Assembly (NCBI GenBank): GCA_030689795.1
Contig: JAUYEO010000329.1
Location: 1 to 27,685, forward strand
Source of the DNA: Desulfobacterales bacterium
GTDB taxonomy: Bacteria; Desulfobacterota; Desulfobacteria; Desulfobacterales; RPRI01
Reading direction: 5' to 3'
Length of the DNA: 27,685 bases
Position 1 is the stretch's first letter. Each line of letters begins with the position of its first letter. Positions 15,197 to 22,702 of this stretch are shown here, piece after piece. Position numbers and translations under genes: made by a program. Under the pieces are notes generated by a model, which did not search any database, was not told the origin of the DNA, and saw only the letters and a list, made by a program, of their open reading frames with translations.

Positions 15197-16256
15197 ACCT
15201 TCTTCCCTGCGCCTTGTCGCCTGGGAGATAACTCGCAACTGTAATCTTTCCTGCATTCATTGCCGCGCTTCAGCAACAAACGGCCCATATACCGGAGAGC
15301 TTGATACAGAAGCGTCCTTAAGGCTTCTCGATCAGATCACAGATACCGGAAATCCGATCGTCATACTGACCGGCGGAGAGCCTCTTTTAAGGCCTGATAT
15401 CTTTGATATTGCTGAATACGGCACAAAAAAGGGCTTAAGGATGGTAATGGCCCCGAACGGCACACTGATAACCGGATCAACGGCAAAAAAAATGGTTGAT
15501 TCCGGAATCAAACGGATAAGCATAAGTATTGACGGCCCCTCAAAAGAGAGTCACGACAGTTTCCGGGGGGTGGAAGGCGCATTTGAAGGAGCGCTCCGCG
15601 GTATTGCTTTTGCCAAAGAGGCGGGTCTTGAATTTCAGATAAACACCACAATAACAAAGCTGAACCTGAAATATATTCCAGATATTCAGGACTTGGCCGT
15701 AAGCCTCGGGGCGGTCGCGCACCATATATTTCTGCTTGTTCCGACAGGCCGGGGGAAATACATCATCGACCAGGAAATCTCGGCGCAGGAGTACGAGGAA
15801 ACCCTCAACTGGTTCTACGACCAGCGGGAGAAGACTCCCTTGCAGCTCAAGGCGACCTGCGCGCCCCATTATTACCGCATTCTGCGGCAAAGGGCCGGAA
15901 AGGACGGGAAATCGGTTACATATGAATCGCACGGCCTTGACGCAGTTACAAGGGGGTGCCTCGGAGGAACAGGATTCTGCTTTATATCGCACACCGGCAT
16001 CGTCCAGCCCTGCGGCTTCCTGCACATCGAATGCGGGGATGTGACAAAGAATTCCTTTGAAAAAATATGGAATTCATCTGAAGTCTTTCTTTCTCTGAGA
16101 AATTTTGATAAGCTAAAAGGCAAATGCGGAATCTGCGAATTCAAAAGAGTCTGTGGCGGCTGCCGGGCAAGAGCCTATGAGGCAACCGGCGACTATATGG
16201 CTGAAGAACCTCTTTGCAGTTATGGGCCTGTATCAGTCATAAGGCACGAGGCTTGA
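15165..16256 (+). CDS. ahbD: Heme synthase AhbD (radical SAM, iron-coproporphyrin III oxidative decarboxylase)
   Basis: Final enzyme of the siroheme-dependent pathway: decarboxylates two propionates of iron-coproporphyrin III to vinyl groups. The 363 residues carry the radical SAM ligands Cys26, Cys30 and Cys33 (CNLSCIHC), the SAM-binding LTGGEP, and a SPASM-like C-terminus with cysteines in CLGGTGFCF, VQPCGFLHIEC, KCGICEFKRVCGGC and EPLC. The first 13 residues (MNHKPDTGNQKPS) are encoded by ACCGGAAACCAGAAACC repeat words and are unlikely to be conserved; no alternative start lies between them and the conserved LRLVAWEITR. No good ribosome binding site is seen. Confidence 0.92.
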   Translation: MNHKPDTGNQKPSSLRLVAWEITRNCNLSCIHCRASATNGPYTGELDTEASLRLLDQITDTGNPIVILTGGEPLLRPDIFDIAEYGTKKGLRMVMAPNGTLITGSTAKKMVDSGIKRISISIDGPSKESHDSFRGVEGAFEGALRGIAFAKEAGLEFQINTTITKLNLKYIPDIQDLAVSLGAVAHHIFLLVPTGRGKYIIDQEISAQEYEETLNWFYDQREKTPLQLKATCAPHYYRILRQRAGKDGKSVTYESHGLDAVTRGCLGGTGFCFISHTGIVQPCGFLHIECGDVTKNSFEKIWNSSEVFLSLRNFDKLKGKCGICEFKRVCGGCRARAYEATGDYMAEEPLCSYGPVSVIRHEA

Positions 16257-16352
16257 GGCGCAAGTGACGACAAACCAGAGACTGAGTCAGAGAAATAGTA
16301 AGTTCAGAAACTTAATAACTTAAACCAGAAACCAGAGACCGGAAGCAAGTTA
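16257..16352 (+). repeat. Word-like repeats after ahbD
   Basis: GAGGCGCAAGTGACGACAAA, then AGTTCAGAAACTTAATAAC, then AAACCAGAAACCAGAGACCGG. It reads with the plus-strand genes, like the other spacers, and no gene is visible. Confidence 0.55.
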
Positions 16353-16386
16353 CGAGGAACCGGCAATTTAAAATGAGGTGCGCGCC

Positions 16387-16995
16387 ATGAAAATCAAATC
16401 TCTTATGATCCCTGATCCAATAACCATCACCGAAAAGGCTTCCATTGCAGAAGCAATCGAGATGATGAAGGTAAATTCAATCCGCCATTTGCCTGTTGTG
16501 GGAAAGAACATGACGCTCAAAGGCTTTGTGACTCTTGCCGATCTGAAACAGGGGCTTATTCCTTCAATGATCGGGGGAGTATCCCTGAATGACCTGATGA
16601 TAAAAAAACCCGTAACCGTTGATCCCGATGAAGATGTGGAAATTGCCGCCCAGAAAATATACAAAAACAAAATCGGGGGAATGCCGGTGGTAAAAGGCAA
16701 CAAGCTTGTAGGTATCATTACAGTAACCGATATTTTAGGGGCATTCATCAATATGATGGGCATTTTAACAGCCAGCTCCAGGATAGATGTGGTTGTCGGC
16801 AAGGAGCCTTCCTCTGTTAAAAAAGCTCTTCAGATTATACACGATAAGGGCGGAGATATCATAAGTGTGGGAATGACTGCAAATCAGAAAGGATCAAAAA
16901 GAACATACTATTTCCGCCTTTCTCCATGCAGGACAACCGGCATCAGGAAAGCCCTCGAAAAGGAAGGCTTCAAGGTAGAAAGCGCCATGGACTAA
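16387..16995 (+). CDS. CBS-pair and ACT domain protein
   Basis: A 202-residue soluble protein with two CBS domains (about 1-60 and 68-125; MKIKSLMIPDPITITEKASI, SIRHLPVVGKNMTLKGFVTLADL, DLMIKKPVTVDPDEDV, GIITVTDIL) and a C-terminal ACT-like domain (about 138-200). CBS pairs bind adenosyl ligands such as AMP, ATP or SAM, and ACT domains often bind amino acids, so it is probably a ligand-sensing regulator of the AcuB-like type. The target is unknown. I choose the ATG at 16387, which has GAGG eight bases upstream, over a GTG three codons earlier. It is followed by TAAGCCGCTGTA at its stop. Confidence 0.85.
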   Translation: MKIKSLMIPDPITITEKASIAEAIEMMKVNSIRHLPVVGKNMTLKGFVTLADLKQGLIPSMIGGVSLNDLMIKKPVTVDPDEDVEIAAQKIYKNKIGGMPVVKGNKLVGIITVTDILGAFINMMGILTASSRIDVVVGKEPSSVKKALQIIHDKGGDIISVGMTANQKGSKRTYYFRLSPCRTTGIRKALEKEGFKVESAMD

Positions 16996-17041
16996 GCCGC
17001 TGTAAAAAAATAAAGAAGACATCTGGATGACAAAAACGCCA

Positions 17042-17097
17042 TAAGGAGCCGAAACAAAACGATCAGAAACGTAATGGTTATTTTGTAACGGCTCCTA
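17042..17097. repeat. Palindromic intergenic element, single copy
   Basis: TAAGGAGCCGAAAC at the left and TTTTGTAACGGCTCCTA at the right frame a core that, reverse complemented, reads AATAACCATTACGTTTCTGA. It is 56 bases and matches the copy at 1848-1903 in the opposite orientation. Confidence 0.8.
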
Positions 17098-17219
17098 AAC
17101 GGATTTCAGGCATTGAATCTCCCCGCCGCAAGTCCGACACGGCGGACCTTCGGTGTGAAATGCGCTCGCTGTTTCGGTTCAAGCTTCCAATCCGGAGCCT
17201 TTTTCGGCTGTTTTATAAC

Positions 17220-17249
17220 TTGACATAATCATTTTATTAATAGTATTTA
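17220..17249 (+). promoter_or_regulatory. Sigma70-type promoter for the exported-protein cluster
   Basis: A perfect TTGACA (17220-17225) and TATTTA (17244-17249) with an 18-base spacer, in an AT-rich stretch about 75 bases before the ATG at 17323. Confidence 0.6.
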
Positions 17250-17322
17250 TTCCAAGAATTTATCAATACATTTTATCCTGGATAATCTTAAATAAACTAA
17301 ATGGTTTTTATGGAATCTGCCA

Positions 17323-18399
17323 ATGAAATTTAAACTCTTATTTCTTTTTTTCGTCTTTTTTTTATTTCTTTTTCCATCGAATCTTCTTGCAGGCAAAATT
17401 GTTACTGCAAAGGGAATCAGTTTCTTTGAACCAGGGCGGGAGCTGATCGCACGGGACAAGGCTATTGACGAGGCAAAACGGGCAGCACTTGAGCAGGCAA
17501 TAGGCGCAACGGTTGAATCAAGCACGACTGTAGAAAACTTCACCGTTATCAAAGACCAGATTATGAGCCGGACCGCCGGGTATTTAAAGAACATAAAGAT
17601 AATCGAAGAAAAAAAGACCGACATGGGAACAATAGAGGTCAAAATCGAAGCCGATGTCGAAACTTCTGCAATGCTTGAAGATCTCGACAGATTCAAAAAA
17701 ATCTTAAGCTGGCAGAAAAACCCCCGTATAAGCATCGTCATAGACCAGGATACCGACAAGAGCTTCCTTCCGGCAGCCCAGAAATCATCAGCACTTTTAA
17801 CCGATAAACTGAAACAGGGCGGCTTCACCGTCTATAAACATTCGAAAGGCCAGGAATCCCAGATGGGACTTCTTGTCGGCCTCTCCCTTGAACTTTCATC
17901 TAAACAGTCCTCGTACAAGAACATAGACCTTTCGGTAAACGAAATCAGCCTCAGCGCAAACATTTACCGCCCGGATGACGGGGAGATACTGGGAACCGCC
18001 ACTGCGGTAAAATCTCTTCCCGGCGAAAACAAGCTTAAAGTTCTTGATGAAGGAGCTAAATACTGCATCGATTCAATCTGGTCCGATCTTCGGAGCAAAC
18101 TTGTCAAGGTGTGGGAAAAGGAGCTTTATGGCGAAAGAGATATAAATCTGATTATCAAAAAAATCCCTTCCCATGCAAGAGCCCTTGAAATATCAAATAT
18201 TTTTAAATCGGATGTAAGCGGCATGATAGATGCGAACATGGCAAACTTCAAGGACGGGACCGCCGAGTTCAATATCAAATATAAAGGGTGGCCGGAACAT
18301 CTTTTAAATGAAATTCAGATGTCTTATTTTAAAAAGAAATATTTTAACCCGGCGGTTGAAAGTGTCGAAGGAAATAAAATAATTATAAGAATCAACTGA
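17323..18399 (+). CDS. Exported protein with FlgT-N-like domain
   Basis: A 358-residue protein with a Sec signal peptide (basic MKFK, a Phe-rich core, probable cleavage after LLA at residue 23). Residues about 24-115 (ARDKAIDEAKRAALEQAIG, then TVENFTVIKDQIMSRTAGYLK, then IEVKIEADV) match the pattern of the FlgT N-terminal/LPP20-like domain found in periplasmic and outer-membrane-associated proteins. The rest (about 130-358) is not recognised. GGAA precedes the ATG. It is followed after 26 bases by a CsgG-like lipoprotein gene, and the two are probably one operon. No flagellar genes are nearby, so a flagellar role is not supported. Function unknown. Confidence 0.72.
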   Translation: MKFKLLFLFFVFFLFLFPSNLLAGKIVTAKGISFFEPGRELIARDKAIDEAKRAALEQAIGATVESSTTVENFTVIKDQIMSRTAGYLKNIKIIEEKKTDMGTIEVKIEADVETSAMLEDLDRFKKILSWQKNPRISIVIDQDTDKSFLPAAQKSSALLTDKLKQGGFTVYKHSKGQESQMGLLVGLSLELSSKQSSYKNIDLSVNEISLSANIYRPDDGEILGTATAVKSLPGENKLKVLDEGAKYCIDSIWSDLRSKLVKVWEKELYGERDINLIIKKIPSHARALEISNIFKSDVSGMIDANMANFKDGTAEFNIKYKGWPEHLLNEIQMSYFKKKYFNPAVESVEGNKIIIRIN

Positions 18400-18425
18400 T
18401 AAATATAAGCAATCGGAGGCAGGAT

Positions 18426-20423
18426 ATGACTAGAAAGCCAATCAATGTGGGATTAATTTTTTTACTTGCCGCTTTTCTGTTTTCATGCGCAGAAGGGCAG
18501 AAGCAGTTTGAAACCGGCATGCAACTCAGCAAAGCAGGAAAGCACACCGATGCAATTGCCTATCTCGAACAGGCCATTGCAAAGGAGCCGAACAACGTTG
18601 AGTATCAGAAAGCCCTTTCAAACCTTAAAGAGACTCTTATATCCGATTATGTTTCCCAGGGGTCAAAAGCCTTAAACGCCCAGTCTCCGGTTACAATGAC
18701 GGCCCTCAATTCCGCCAAGGCCAGACTGGCTAAGGCAAAGGAGATTGATCCGAATCATCCTTCCGTTAAAAAACTTTCCGGTGAAATTGACAGGCATGAA
18801 AATTCGCTGCTTTCCGAAACAAAGAATCTTTATGCACAGGCAAAGAGTTTTATCTCAGCCGAAGAGTGGCTTAAGGCATATTTCAACCTTCAGCAGATTC
18901 AGGGCATCTTCCCCAATTATGAGGATTCCTCACAGCTTATATACCAGACGGCTTTAAACGGTTCACAGTCTCTTTACGTCAGGGCCAAGGCTCTTTTTGA
19001 CAAGGATGACTTCAGGGGCGCATTAAAATACCTTAATGAAGCCATTTCTTTAAAACCCGACCATAAACCATCCCTCGACCTTCTTACCCTTGCAAAAGAA
19101 AGGGACAACAAAAATTATTTCGTAGACCAGGGCAAAAAAGCGGCTGTAGCCCAGGACTGGTCAAAGGCGCTTACGGCCTATAACAAGGCCCTTGAGTATG
19201 CGCCTGGCGACGAATCCTTAAAGCCGCTTATAGCAACCGTTGTACAAAAGCTGGGTTCACATTACATCCAGACTGCAAAGGGCCAGATGTCGGACGGATG
19301 GCTTTTCAAGGCTTTTGAAAGCTACAATGTTGCCCTGAAAAATGCCGCGGATCCGAACAGTTCGGAATTAAGAAGTCTTAGAAACCAACTTGCCTCACAG
19401 GCCGGCACTCTGGCGGCAAAGTTCAAGGATCAGAAAAAATACGGGGCAGCCTGGTTCTGGTATACCACTCTGAAAGGCATTGAGCCCGATTATCCGGAAA
19501 TTTTTTCAACCAACCTTTCAATGGAAGACAAGGTAAAGCAACGGGTTCAGAAATCAATAGCCGTTTTTGACTTTTCCAGCCCTTCCGGATACAAAGATGC
19601 CGGCATAATTGTCGCCAATAACCTCATAACCTACCTCTTTAAAAATGCGAGCGGAGATGTCAAGATTTTAGAGAGGGAGAATTTGAAATCAATTCTTGAG
19701 GAGATGAAGCTGGGTCAAATCGGCGTTGTTTCCGAGCAGACGGCAAAAGAGATGGGGCGGGTATACGGGATAGATGTCGCCGTTATGGGAAGCGTTCTTT
19801 TATATCAGGTTGAAACAGCCACTTCACAGGGAACAAAAACAGTAAGATACCAGATAGGCACAGAAATACAGGACAATATCGAATATCTCAACTGGATAGC
19901 AAAGAATCCGAATGCCCCTCCCAGCCTTCTTGCTACGGCGCCTTCGGCCAAGATTACCACTCCCAAATATGCGGAGAAAGATTACATTGTTTCCAATCAT
20001 AAAAAGGTCGGATTCGTACAGCTTTCATTCAGGATTGTCGATGTAAGAACGGGGGAAAACATTCAGGTCAGAACAATTGAGCGCAAGGAGGTGGTTGAAG
20101 ACGACGCCAGTGCAGGGCTTCCCGAGGCAAACGTCAAATTCGACCCGCTTGTAATACCGATGGATACGGAACTGCTTCAGAAAATGACAAGCGAGGTGGT
20201 CGCGGAACTGGGAAGAGAAGCTTTAAAACCACTTAACAATTTGGAAAAAACATACTTCCAGGCGGGAGAGCAATTCATAAAACGACGTGAAAGGCTGAAT
20301 GCCGCCGAAAGTTTTGTTGACGCCGTTTTTGATGAAAAGATGAAGATGATCCAGGGGTCTCCTTTATCCCTTAAAGCAATGGAAAACCTTGAGGATATTT
20401 TCCGCAACTATAAAGAAAATTAA
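18426..20423 (+). CDS. TPR-repeat lipoprotein with CsgG-like domain
   Basis: A 665-residue protein with a lipoprotein signal (hydrophobic segment, then FSC with Cys21; Ala at +2 suggests the outer membrane). Residues about 25-360 are tetratricopeptide-like helices (KAGKHTDAIAYLEQAIAKEP, DFRGALKYLNEAISLKPD, DWSKALTAYNKALEYAPGD). Residues about 375-580 form a CsgG/TolB-N-like domain: SIAVFDFSSPSG, ILERENLKSILEEMKLGQIG and YGIDVAVMGSV, then VRTGENIQVRT. CsgG is the curli export pore, but the pore helices cannot be judged here and no curli genes are present. The ribosome binding site is GGAGG. It is likely partner of the preceding FlgT-N-like protein. Confidence 0.78.
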   Translation: MTRKPINVGLIFLLAAFLFSCAEGQKQFETGMQLSKAGKHTDAIAYLEQAIAKEPNNVEYQKALSNLKETLISDYVSQGSKALNAQSPVTMTALNSAKARLAKAKEIDPNHPSVKKLSGEIDRHENSLLSETKNLYAQAKSFISAEEWLKAYFNLQQIQGIFPNYEDSSQLIYQTALNGSQSLYVRAKALFDKDDFRGALKYLNEAISLKPDHKPSLDLLTLAKERDNKNYFVDQGKKAAVAQDWSKALTAYNKALEYAPGDESLKPLIATVVQKLGSHYIQTAKGQMSDGWLFKAFESYNVALKNAADPNSSELRSLRNQLASQAGTLAAKFKDQKKYGAAWFWYTTLKGIEPDYPEIFSTNLSMEDKVKQRVQKSIAVFDFSSPSGYKDAGIIVANNLITYLFKNASGDVKILERENLKSILEEMKLGQIGVVSEQTAKEMGRVYGIDVAVMGSVLLYQVETATSQGTKTVRYQIGTEIQDNIEYLNWIAKNPNAPPSLLATAPSAKITTPKYAEKDYIVSNHKKVGFVQLSFRIVDVRTGENIQVRTIERKEVVEDDASAGLPEANVKFDPLVIPMDTELLQKMTSEVVAELGREALKPLNNLEKTYFQAGEQFIKRRERLNAAESFVDAVFDEKMKMIQGSPLSLKAMENLEDIFRNYKEN

Positions 20424-20427
20424 ACAG

Positions 20428-20600
20428 TAACGGCAAAGTAAAAAGTCATTCTGTCCGCCGCGGCGGACGCTTCATCTTTTCCTTCGACTTTACTAAGGAT
20501 GGGCTCGATAAATGTCGTGGTGAGCTTGTCGAACCACGTGCGCCTTGCATAATGAACTTTTTACTTTGCCGTCCGTATAATGACTTTTTACGAGCCCATC
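20428..20600. repeat. Composite palindromic element between the two CsgG-like genes
   Basis: Four inverted repeats overlap in 173 bases. The outer arms ACGGCAAAGTAAAAAGTCATT (20430-20450) and AATGAACTTTTTACTTTGCC (20551-20570) pair with one bulge. Inside are a perfect 16-base palindrome GTCCGCCGCGGCGGAC (20453-20468) and CGTGGT-ACCACG arms (20516-20538) around GAGCTTGTCGA. GATGGGCTCG (20488-20497) pairs with CGAGCCCATC (20591-20600), crossing the outer arm. No open frame; probably a layered insertion of intergenic repeats. Confidence 0.7.
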
Positions 20601-20617
20601 AAATTGGATAAATACCT

Positions 20618-22600
20618 ATGAAAAAATTCTGTTTCCTGACAGTTCTCACGGTTTTTTTATTATGCATGATGTTTTCTCATGCTTCCGCTCAGAAAAGCCC
20701 TCTGGCCATATTCAACCTGAAAGCCACCAACATAGAGGCTATGGGCTACAACGGGGAAATCCTGCATGCCCTTATTTCATCAATTGAAAGCGACAAGAAT
20801 ATAGACCTGATGCCGAGAAGAGAAATCGAAGAAGTGCTTTTCAAAACAGGGCTTGTTCAGGATAACACACATGAAGCTGTTTTAACTGCCGGAAAAGCGC
20901 TCGGAATAAATTTCGTTCTTTTCGGGGAAGTAACCAAAAGAGGTTCGGAAATACTGACGAAACTCAGCCTCATGGATATTCAGAATAAAGGGTTAGTTAA
21001 AAACTGGGACCTTGCTTTTCGCGACCGCGATTCCATACTTCAAAAAATTCCCGAATTTTCAAGGGAATTAAGCAACATCCTTTCAAACTATAAAAGCGGG
21101 GCCGGAGCTGCTTCAATTGAGTCTCAGCCTTCAACAGATGTTGAATACCTCAATTCAAAAATCGAAGGAGATGCGGTCAGACTTTCATGGAAATTAAGAA
21201 CTCATAAAACCTCGTTAAGCTATCATGTCTATCGCGCAGAGAGTAAGGACGGTCCATACCAGTTCCTGGGCAAAACGACAGACAGCTTCTTTCAAGACTC
21301 CTCAGTTAAAAAAGGACTGACATATTTCTACCAAATCGGGATTATTGCCGGACCAGATCCGGAGGTAAAAAGCTCCTACACAGCATTGTTTATAAATGCC
21401 GGGGAGAAAAGACCTCATCCTCCCCTCTTAATGAGCGGGAAAGGATATGTCAAAAGGGTTGAAATCAAGTTCGTTCCATCCTTAAAGAATGAACAGGATA
21501 AATTCAACATAGCAAAATATAAAATCTACAGGCAGAAGGGCCCTGGTGACTGGCAGCATATAGGCGTGACCGATTCGAAAAACACGTCTCAGTTTGATAT
21601 CGACTTTACGGTTTTTGATGAAAGCGATTTAAAAGACGGCACAACCTATACATATGCGCTTTCAAGTCTGGATGATAAGAACGCTGAAAGCCCTCTCTCG
21701 GATCCTGTGCCGGTTGAAACCATAAGAAATCCGGTGTTGTCTCTTGATAAAGATGATCTCTTAAGAAAGGTGATTCTATCCTGGAAACAGGTTGACAACG
21801 TTGCCGGTTATTATCTGTACAGAAAAACCGAAAACACGGGATGGAAAAAAGTCGCAGTTATTTCAGGCTCATCAAAAATAAATATTACTGACGAAAAAGA
21901 GCTGTCTGACGGCCGGCAATACCTCTACTACCTCACCACCTACGACGATAAAAAGGAAACAGGCCCGTCAAATGAAGTGAAGACAAAGACAAAAGATCTT
22001 CCGGCTTTCCCGGTTAATTTGCAGGCCCAGGGCGGCCTTGTCAAATCAGTCAGAATATCATGGACTCCTCTGGAAGATCCGGATGTCGGCGGCTACAATA
22101 TTTACAGAGGTACTGACAACAGCAATATGAAAAAAATTGCTGCCGTCCGGGAATACAAATCAAGCGCGTATCTTGATAAAGGTGAAACTTTCACCCCTCT
22201 TGATGACGGAAGGAATTATTTTTACGCTATAACAAGCTTCAACCTTTTCGATGCGGAAGGGAAACTGAGCGCCTATGTGCAGGCATCAACAAAGCCGAGA
22301 CCTGCAGCCGTCAAAGGTCTGTCTGCATCGGCAGGCACGGACCATATTCTCATAAGCTGGGAGAAGAATCCTGAAACCGATATAAAATCCAATTACGTTT
22401 ACAGAAATGAAAACGACGGGGCATGGTCCAAATTGCATGAGCTTAATCTCGGCCAAACAAGCTACAAAGACTTCGAGTTGAAACCTGAAAGAAGCTACGG
22501 GTACAGAATCATCGCTGAAGATAAGGACAGCCTGAAGAGTGATCCGGCAGACAGCAATGCTGTGGCAAGCCCGATTGTAAAGCCTCAAAAAGCAAAGTAA
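20618..22600 (+). CDS. Exported CsgG-like protein with about five fibronectin type III domains
   Basis: A 660-residue protein with a Sec signal peptide cleaved after ASA (residue 24). Residues about 25-165 resemble the CsgG/TolB-N fold (SPLAIFNLKATNIEAMGYNG, LMPRREIEEVLFKTGL, GKALGINFVLFGEVTKRG). The remainder reads as a string of fibronectin III modules at about 170-265, 266-365, 366-455, 460-555 and 556-650, each with a V/I-x-L/I-S/T-W strand and a Y-x-V/I/L-Y-R motif and a late Y-x-Y-x-I/L strand. The pattern suggests a periplasmic or surface scaffold. It follows the TPR lipoprotein after the palindromic insert and ends at a strong terminator. Function unknown; the ribosome binding site is weak. 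Confidence 0.75.
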   Translation: MKKFCFLTVLTVFLLCMMFSHASAQKSPLAIFNLKATNIEAMGYNGEILHALISSIESDKNIDLMPRREIEEVLFKTGLVQDNTHEAVLTAGKALGINFVLFGEVTKRGSEILTKLSLMDIQNKGLVKNWDLAFRDRDSILQKIPEFSRELSNILSNYKSGAGAASIESQPSTDVEYLNSKIEGDAVRLSWKLRTHKTSLSYHVYRAESKDGPYQFLGKTTDSFFQDSSVKKGLTYFYQIGIIAGPDPEVKSSYTALFINAGEKRPHPPLLMSGKGYVKRVEIKFVPSLKNEQDKFNIAKYKIYRQKGPGDWQHIGVTDSKNTSQFDIDFTVFDESDLKDGTTYTYALSSLDDKNAESPLSDPVPVETIRNPVLSLDKDDLLRKVILSWKQVDNVAGYYLYRKTENTGWKKVAVISGSSKINITDEKELSDGRQYLYYLTTYDDKKETGPSNEVKTKTKDLPAFPVNLQAQGGLVKSVRISWTPLEDPDVGGYNIYRGTDNSNMKKIAAVREYKSSAYLDKGETFTPLDDGRNYFYAITSFNLFDAEGKLSAYVQASTKPRPAAVKGLSASAGTDHILISWEKNPETDIKSNYVYRNENDGAWSKLHELNLGQTSYKDFELKPERSYGYRIIAEDKDSLKSDPADSNAVASPIVKPQKAK

Positions 22601-22636
22601 ACTGCAAAATCAAAACATTTGCCGTATTTTTATTTT

Positions 22637-22678
22637 AAGAAGCAGCCGGCTGATATAATACCCGGCTGCTTCTTTTTT
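22637..22678 (+). terminator. Intrinsic terminator after the exported-protein cluster
   Basis: AAGAAGCAGCCGG (22637-22649) pairs perfectly with CCGGCTGCTTCTT (22662-22674) across a 12-base loop and is followed by a T run. A 13-pair GC-containing stem with U tail is a textbook rho-independent terminator for plus-strand transcription. It ends only 24 bases before the GTG of the transporter fusion gene. Confidence 0.92.
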
Positions 22679-22702
22679 CCCGATAAAAGGAAGGAATATC
22701 AA

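Larger units (their letters stand above)
16996..17322. other. 327-base gap before the exported-protein cluster
   Basis: No gene on either strand. It holds a TAAGCCGCTGTA motif at the CBS gene stop, the third copy of the 56-base palindromic element (17042-17097), a small dyad GTCCG-CGGAC near 17132-17147, and an AT-rich promoter region next to the FlgT-N-like gene. Confidence 0.6.

Noticed and set aside
16378..16386. GTG start three codons upstream of the CBS/ACT ATG
   Set aside because: The GAGG ribosome binding site would overlap the GTG; it is ideally spaced for the ATG at 16387.
17323..20423. Flagellar (FlgT) or curli (CsgG) assembly genes
   Set aside because: Only fold-level resemblance is visible; no other flagellar or curli genes lie nearby, so no pathway name is justified.
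22619..22702. Earlier ATG start for the cNMP-SLC13 fusion
   Set aside because: The frame would translate through a perfect intrinsic terminator and encode residues unrelated to the cNMP domain; GTG at 22703 has a good ribosome binding site and begins at the domain.
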